Shown here: in pieces, positions 58,421 to 64,000 of the stretch
How the letters are laid out: each line of letters begins with the position of its first letter
Position numbering within the stretch: position 1 is the first letter of the stretch
Source of the DNA: Turritopsis dohrnii
Taxonomy: Eukaryota; Cnidaria; Hydrozoa; Anthoathecata; Oceaniidae
Length of the DNA: 64,000 nucleotides
Direction: 5' to 3'
Assembly: GCA_027922465.2 (NCBI GenBank)
Contig: BQMF02000276.1
Location: 186,001 to 250,000 of the forward strand
Made by a program: the position numbers and the translations under genes
The notes under the pieces: model-generated
The model's input: only the letters and a program-made list of their open reading frames with translations
Databases searched by the model: none
What the model was told of the DNA's origin: nothing

Positions 58421-58455
58421 CTTACATCCACGAAAGCAAAAGTGGAAGCTTTTAA

Positions 58456-59020
58456 AGAGAATAAAAAGAAATTTCTTTTGTTGCTGTTCGCACCAAAAGG
58501 AATGAATTAGTTAATTTTGTTTATATTGTTTACATTTTCTTTTATTTATTTATTTTAATTTCTAGGGTGAAGAACCATATTTGTATTTTATGGAACACGA
58601 ATAAATGTTTTAATAATAATAATAATAATAATAATAATTCACACTTCCTTCCCATAACACCTGTCCAGACCGGTTACTTTTAACTATTAAATCTTATTTT
58701 CTAACGAATTGGAAAAAAGAAAAAGAAGCAATAGTATAAAAAAAACTCACAATAAAAAAACGATAAAAATCTGTCTTTTCACTAAGTGTTTGTTATTTTT
58801 CATCGATTGTTATTAAGACCTGATAAATGAACCAGATTGTGAAAACGGTAGAAACAAATGTACTTGATCAGCCACACGAATGCCTTCGAAAGTTTACCTA
58901 AAGTTTGGTACGACCAAACTGTTTTATTAGATTAAGCATTTTGTTTTACTCACGCTCAACCCATAAATAAAAATAATGTCGTCGACATTAAGAAATACAA
59001 TCGCTGAAAAATAAATCGAC
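58456..59020. other. 3' part of the duplicated unit, LINE tail
   Basis: A GGGTGAAGAACCATATTTG segment followed by (AAT)n at about 58612-58639 resembles a LINE 3' end; a related GGGTGAAAAGCC piece lies near 47194. The rest matches 47870-48146 up to about 58925. Confidence 0.45.
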
Positions 59021-59281
59021 TTGCTTTCGAAGTGCCCCGAAGCTATTGCAGCCAATGCGAAGAAAACAACCCCCGAAGAAGAACCATTAACGTCTAAAAT
59101 TAAAGCATTCGCTATTAACGTTGATGAGAAACTGTCACAGTTAAATAAGCTTGATAGAAGAATGGCCGAAAAGTACATTTCAGATGTTTTGTTTGATATC
59201 GAAATGACAACAGATGTTTTGCAAGAACCCTCTCCCCTTTGGCTATTCTGTATCATGGATATAGCAACCTATGCCCATTAA
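59021..59281 (+). CDS. BESS-like domain fragment (possible last exon)
   Basis: An open 86-codon frame whose C-terminal half, FAINVDEKLSQLNKLDRRMA followed by EKYISDVLFDIEM, has the layout of a BESS motif (a protein-interaction domain at the end of MADF-type DNA-binding proteins). An AG at 59053-59054 (TATTGCAG) could be an acceptor, in which case the ATG at 59021 is not the real start. The partner exons are not seen. It could be part of a host regulator or of a transposon accessory gene. Confidence 0.35.
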   Translation: MLSKCPEAIAANAKKTTPEEEPLTSKIKAFAINVDEKLSQLNKLDRRMAEKYISDVLFDIEMTTDVLQEPSPLWLFCIMDIATYAH

Positions 59282-59381
59282 TCAAAGTTTCCTTTTCCAC
59301 GTTTTAACCAATTACGTGTTTTTCCTCGATGAGACTTTTCATCATCAGAGTCCATTAGCTCGTTTAACGCAACAATTGTTC

Positions 59382-59852
59382 TTAAATTAGCCGCCATTTT
59401 GTTTGTCCTTTCAAACTTTGGTTATTGTAGCCGTCAAAAACAATATCCAGCCGTTGAACTCTCTGTGAAATGGACACAACTTTCTCAAGAAGTTCTGATT
59501 TGCAGTACTCGCCTAGTGTTTTCGAAGACTTTGGACCAAAAATATTGACAAAAGCTGCACCATCAACAATTTTCATTTGGACCTCAGGTGGTGTGAAACT
59601 TGGTTCTTGTACTTCTTCAAGGCAATTTAGAAAGTCTGACTTAGCAGCACATTTTCGTAAGCGACTATATTCAGATACAGAAACAGGATATGCATGATTC
59701 TCATGAGCAAAGAAGTTTTCAAGATCTCCTTTTCTTGACTGACAGGCAACGTATAAACTTGCATATAAGTTTATATAGCCGCCATTTTCTTTTTCTTTTT
59801 CAAAATGAATGGGTTCGAATGTTTTGATGAAACGTGTTGATGTATATTCTGG
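59382..59852 (-). pseudogene. fragment of a dispersed invertebrate protein family of unknown function
   Basis: On the minus strand an open frame of about 157 codons has no start of its own. It reads YASLYVACQSRKGDLENFFA, then MKIVDGAAFVNIFGPKSSKT, RLDIVFDGYNNQSLKGQT and a stop. I know this pattern (CQSR, FFxHEN, IDGAAxVN, DIVFDxYxxxSLK) from uncharacterised proteins found in many copies in corals, molluscs and arthropods. The multicopy habit suggests a link with mobile DNA, but that is inference. Only the middle of the protein is here; the N-terminus and the end after SLK are missing. Confidence 0.5.
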
Positions 59853-60574
59853 TTGTCAAAATCTCGACCTATCACTTGAAATAAAGAGATTACAGTGATG
59901 CAAGTTGCTGATTACAGTTTTAGCCTGCGTGCATTTTTTCCAAATGAAAAGAAAAAGCCTTTTTATCCAGGCAAAAGCTAAGCCAAGATTGTCTCATTTG
60001 AAGAGAACGCAATTTAGAGCAAGATTCAGACATTTTAATAGGAAAAATAATAACATGTAAAACATGTTTTATTTCAGTTTTCTATTTTCTATTTTTGGCT
60101 TGAAGTTTTATACTTGTAATTTCCACGTAGTAACCAGTGGCTTGTAGGTTGGCCAGGGAATTTTGATGTCAATCTTTGATGTCAAGCTTTTATTTATGTT
60201 GTAGTAGCTAGTTCACCATTCCCATAAACACTTTCATAGCAAAATAGTATCGTATCTACTACGTTTCTAGTGTGTTATTCTTTTCTTTCCTTTTTTTTTT
60301 TTTTTTTACATCCAGATTGGGCGAAGCTTGCATCAGGTATTATAATTTTTTATTTTTATTTTTCCAATAATATCTTTCAAACATGTTTTATGGCAGTTTT
60401 CTATTTTTCTATCAGCACCAAAACTATTATCTCGACAGATCAAACCAGTTGTAATTTCCTTTACACAGGGTTACAAAAAAAATTTCTTTTTGCCCCAGAT
60501 AAGACTTGGACTTTTTTTAAACAACTTTGATTTTATATTAAAACAATATCATTAAAAATCAAAAGCACTGTTGA

Positions 60575-60880
60575 AACAGCACAGTATTGAGGTATAAACT
60601 TTCTCTTCTTTAATTTTCTTCTGTGACGAGTATCGCTACAGCCCTGTTTTAACGACCAACAAAAATCTGTCATCATAACTTCGTCCCATCGTCCTTGATA
60701 TCATTCTTTCATTGTTTTAATATCTTGATGAAATCATTCTCCTTACTAATCACTCACGTCACCTAAATTTTCTGGAAATTTATCTAATAGCTAAAGGTAA
60801 TATGTACCTTAGTACTCATGTTACAACCAAGTGCATGGAAACTTTGAATTAAACTGTGAATTGTGTAAAGAGGAATTAAG
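60575..60880 (-). pseudogene. decayed fragment of a dispersed protein family (FHQDI motif)
   Basis: On the minus strand FHALGCNMSTKVHI is followed, one frameshift later, by DKFPENLGDVSD, several stops, FHQDIKTM, YQGRWDEVMMTDFCWSL and RHRRKLKKRKF. The succession FHxLG-CNMSxKxH, FPENLG-VSDEQGERFHQDI, MxxRYQG-W and DYCW is a pattern I know from uncharacterised multicopy proteins of aphids, Hydra and other invertebrates. At least four stops and one frameshift show it is long dead. Confidence 0.55.
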
Positions 60881-62520
60881 CCTTAGATTTTCTTTTCTAA
60901 TTTTGAGCATGAAATATTTCATTTATCCTAGTTGAACAACTTTTTATTTATAAAAAGTATCCCAAGTGAAAAGAAATGCTAAAAAAACAAATGAGTTAAA
61001 TCGCTATTACAGCTTTCTGTTTCAAAAGTAATGACGTTACAGAGCGACAGAGCGAATTTCATCTGCAAGATGTCTGACGTTCATGAAAGTTACTCTTTGG
61101 AAATTCTGAATTCTAGTTTTAAAACTGACTTAAGTGATCATGATGAAGATAAAAAAAAAGAATTAAACTTAAGTAGATTAGAAAACTTGCATTTGTTTTC
61201 ATGCGAGACATATTCGAATAAATGACGATTTACAAGTGTAAATTCTGCAGAAAGGATGACAAGTAAAAACATACATCTTTATTATGAAAAGTACACTTTT
61301 TCCACACGGAATCAACTTAAAATAGAATTTTAGGGGACAGTTTCCATTCGTAGTTACTTTCGAAGTAACTGATTGTGTCTTATATATTTAACAGTATGAT
61401 AACCAGGAAAACAGAAAAGGGTTTCGAACATCAGTGTAAAATACGATGGACAAAATGACAGCTGATACGTATGTGCAACGAAAGATTAAATTTCCCTTAG
61501 ATGTGTCATTCTTTATACACTCTTCGACGATTTGAAGGTAACATTAATACTGAAGCTAAACAATATTTTATATCACGAAGAACGCAAGAATTTTCATCAA
61601 CAGAAACAAAAGGTACACATTCACGCAATCTCTGCAGATCGCGCTGTGACGTCAAAAATTTGTATGATCTCCATTACAGTGCAGCAATCGCGCCTGCTGT
61701 TAGATATTAGTGAGCTTAAGCAACTACGACGGCAACGTGGACAACAATGTGAGCAAAAACAACAAAATAAATAATTACTACCAAACAAAAAAATGAATAA
61801 CTTAATTTTGTTGGAGAAACTATTCGATTCATAAACTTATATCGACTGGAAAGTTATCAAGTTACTGTAAAATCGACTTAAGTGAAACAGATTTATCTCT
61901 ATAATCACGTCTCCGTTGTCAGCACGACTTCAAAACATGATTTGTCACGTTGATCATAGAACGTGCAAACATGCTAATGATGTAATTATCTTCCCAGTGG
62001 TAAACTCTTTCTAAACAAATTCCACATAAAAAACAGATCTTTTGTTTTAAACACGTCACCATTTTCGTTGCCGTTGCCATTGCTTTCATTCACCTGTTAA
62101 TGGACTCTTATAAAGTTAATAGTGCGAATCGTTGACAAAAATTGATTTTTCTTCTTCCCTAATTTTTTCCACATTCTTAAACTTTAATGTTTGAAAAGTT
62201 TAGAAAATTTCCTATCGCATGATATAAAAATCAAATTTATTACAAAAGCAAATAAAAAGTTATTCACATTCAAAGTTTGATGATACTTTTCTTGAAGACA
62301 CACTGTATAATATTATTTTACAGAAGATTAATGAGACCTTTCTGCAGCTAATATAAAAAATTTCTATGAAGGCTTAATTTCCATTTAATTTAATAGACTT
62401 TAATTGATCAAAACAATTATCTCCGTGGTATTATGATTAAGATTAACATGGTTGGATATGTGCTTTTGTATGGGCAGGTATTGTCTGGTATGTTTTGTTG
62501 ACTGCACATTTAAACATTTT
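60881..62520. other. no gene seen
   Basis: AT-rich sequence without a supportable exon. Short open stretches at 61031-61225 and 61501-61774 have no recognisable pattern. TATATAAAAG-like sequence at about 62521-62529 may belong to the next entry. Confidence 0.3.
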
Positions 62521-62610
62521 ACATATAAAAGTCGAACGTTATGTTCAAACTTGTTATCCTCAAATCGATATAGTACGTAAATATTCTACAAGTCTGAAGT
62601 TCTATCGGAA

Positions 62611-62978
62611 ATGTTTCAAGGTATTTCTGTTTATCCATTGCTGGTCCTTCTGTCAAGCATAAGTTGTAAGTTTTTATTTAACAAATTAGTGTTTTCTTTT
62701 TTTCTCTTACAAAGTTACATTGTACTTGAAATTTGTTTGAACTATTAAAACCGAATAAGATGTAGTTTCAATGATTGTTATCGTATTTAGAATATTTCCC
62801 TGCATATAAGTCCCTGGACTCAGCAAACAGAAAAATTTTCCCGCATACAAAGTTGTGGGTTTCCAACGTTCGAACTCATAAATATAATAAATATTTGAAA
62901 ATGTATTACAACGCTGATTCTGAAAATCTAAGTGAAAAATGTAAGTGCAAAAAACAAAAAGTAAAAAGTCTATTGTGA
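62611..62978 (+). CDS. possible small secreted protein, two exons, uncertain splice
   Basis: The ATG at 62611 opens a hydrophobic signal-peptide-like stretch (FQGISVYPLLVLLSSIS) that runs into GTAAGT at 62666. A second open segment after TTTAG at 62790 reads YFPAYKSLDSANRKIFPHTK and ends KCKCKKQKVKSLL. ATATAAAAG lies about 88 bases upstream of the ATG. Splicing at the obvious sites gives a stop at the junction (T plus AA), so a different donor is needed or the gene is broken. I report it because promoter, signal peptide and second exon line up, but the call is weak. Confidence 0.27.
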
Positions 62979-62999
62979 TGAAAACAGAACAAAAAGACT

Positions 63000-63075
63000 G
63001 GTAGCCTTGTGGTAGAGTGCTCGCTTCCAACGAGTCATGCCAGCGACTATAACAGTGTGAATCACTCCTCTCTGT
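63000..63075 (+). other. tRNA-Gly(TCC)-like sequence, pseudo-tRNA or SINE head
   Basis: The A box TAGCCTTGTGG, the D-loop GGTAGAGTGC and an anticodon arm CTCG-CTTCCAA-CGAG (anticodon TCC) are clear. The T arm is degenerate (GTGTGAATCAC) and spaced too far. It is not a functional tRNA. It may be the head of a tRNA-derived SINE whose body would run to about 63240. Confidence 0.5.
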
Positions 63076-63624
63076 TTAGCACTCAGTACGAGAGTAGGAA
63101 TGATGTCTAGAGTTCTAGCGGTTTCTGTCATTACAGCTTCTGTAGCCCAAATGGGGAATTTAAATTCTCTAGGACCTTCTTTGCAGGACCCTCATTGATA
63201 ACGGTACCTGAAGGAACTGAAGAGGCAATCGTGGGTAAACATTCATAAAAAAAGAACAAAGGCAAAGGCTTACCAGCTGCCATACAAAAACTTGAGGTGA
63301 AAATTAGTGAAATTACGTAAATGCTTGGTCCACTAACATCCTGACCTGATCAGGGCCAGAAAACAACTAAGTTTAGCATCGTAAAAATGTGCCGCTTAAA
63401 TGATGATGTCATCAAAATGGCTGACATGTAAACAAATATGGTGGCAAAAATGGCTACCAAGAAAAAATAAACTAAGATTATACTACAACCAGTGTCTTGG
63501 TACATGCCGGGAGCTTAAAAGCAGGTACGGAAAATACGTAGACCTTGGTATAGTTGTTATTATTTTTCAATTCTCAGTTTCATGCAGATAGCAAAATATT
63601 CAGTTGAGAACGATACATAAACTA

Positions 63625-63756
63625 CATTACAACCCCGTTAAATCTGACTCTCAAGGGTGTAAAAAAATCCGCCCAACTTAACGGGAGTCTGACTTATCGG
63701 AACTTCATCTCTGCTTATTTACCTAAACAAAATTCCGACTCAACGGGCTTCTACTG
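63625..63756. mobile_element. pogo/Tigger-like MITE
   Basis: The ends CATTACAACCCCGTTAAATC and (complement) CAGTAGAAGCCCGTTGAGTC are imperfect inverted repeats. TA lies on each side (63623-63624, 63757-63758), as in Tc1/mariner/pogo elements. A GAGTCTGACTTATCGG motif inside resembles the terminal sequence of pogo elements. About 130 bp, non-coding. Confidence 0.6.
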
Positions 63757-64000
63757 TATTGCTTACACTAACGTCAATGGTATTGTCATCCATGTATGAC
63801 GTCAGTCTCCAATCTTTTGCATCGTAGTATAGTTATGTTTAAATGATTAGAGATCAGGGCTTCGTGATTAAAAGCGTATTTGGACTTTCAAAGTGATACT
63901 TGGCTTGTAGTTGCTTCTCTATACTCTCTAAATTTGCAATCCTAATCCTCTGTACACTGTTTTGTTGTAATTGGGTTCGTTTCGTTTCATACTTGCTTTC

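Larger units (their letters stand above)
54150..58455 (+). pseudogene. unknown protein with one hydrophobic segment, distal copy, split by a transposon
   Basis: From the ATG at 54150 the frame is open through FIIAFLLSNGMLSDSIILVL, ASYIYIACRQNVTKC and CTYKSVSGRDLSETASVVNG to a stop at 54411-54413. Further pieces continue in shifted frames to 54602. The rest, HESKSGSF and stop, lies at 58432-58455, after the hAT-like element. The copy keeps the region lost from the proximal one but has its own frame breaks. No family is recognised. Confidence 0.5.
49000..58935 (+). repeat. segmental duplication, distal unit, expanded by insertions
   Basis: Same order of blocks as at 43135-48146, but longer because of a three-copy Helitron array (49745-52536) and a hAT-like element (54603-58420). 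Removing them leaves about 3.3 kb, comparable with the proximal unit minus its LINE debris. Confidence 0.7.

Noticed and set aside
63000..63075. Functional tRNA-Gly gene
   Set aside because: The T arm is degenerate and the acceptor stem does not pair, so only a tRNA-like relic can be supported.

Overview
This is a window from an AT-rich animal nuclear genome. Genes are split by GT-AG introns, the standard code fits every gene, there are no operons, and roughly half the sequence can be assigned to transposable elements and their relics. The ADAMTS/GON-type gene, the class A receptor, and the mix of DIRS, Helitron, CACTA-like and hAT elements fit an invertebrate metazoan. A cnidarian such as a hydrozoan is my best guess, but the sequence does not settle it.

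Layout. 0.4-3.9 kb (+): the 3' half of an ADAMTS9/20/GON-1-like gene, with eight thrombospondin type 1 repeats and a GON domain. 5.7-8.0 kb (-): a three-exon gene for a mucin-like single-pass membrane protein, with a CACTA-type MITE in intron 1. 9.9-10.9 kb (-): an intronless class A GPCR. 11-17.4 kb: no host gene; foldback/MITE elements and a dead hAT. 17.9-21.8 kb (+): a DIRS-like tyrosine-recombinase retroelement with a truncated recombinase. 22-40 kb (-): eroded exons of an SLC2A13-like sugar/inositol transporter. Among and around them lie a truncated Helitron with two nested insertions, an intact-looking 5.9-kb CACTA-like transposon carrying a transposase gene and a nine-exon second gene, and a head-to-tail array of three Helitrons.

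43.1-58.9 kb is a tandem segmental duplication. Each unit holds a gene for a small secreted protein and a gene for a protein with one hydrophobic segment. The second unit was enlarged by another three-copy Helitron array and by a 3.8-kb hAT-like element. The first unit still shows the empty sites, so both insertions can be read at or near base resolution. The proximal secreted-protein gene is intact; the distal copy has a 10-nt deletion. Both copies of the membrane-protein gene are broken.

59-64 kb holds fragments of dispersed invertebrate protein families, a possible small secreted-protein gene, a tRNA-like sequence and a pogo-like MITE.

Most notable: the CACTA-like element whose second gene can be spliced in silico through nine exons without one phase conflict; tRNA-like modules inside two related MITEs; tandem Helitrons joined directly CTAG|TC with swapped 3' segments; and the small secreted protein, which I do not recognise.
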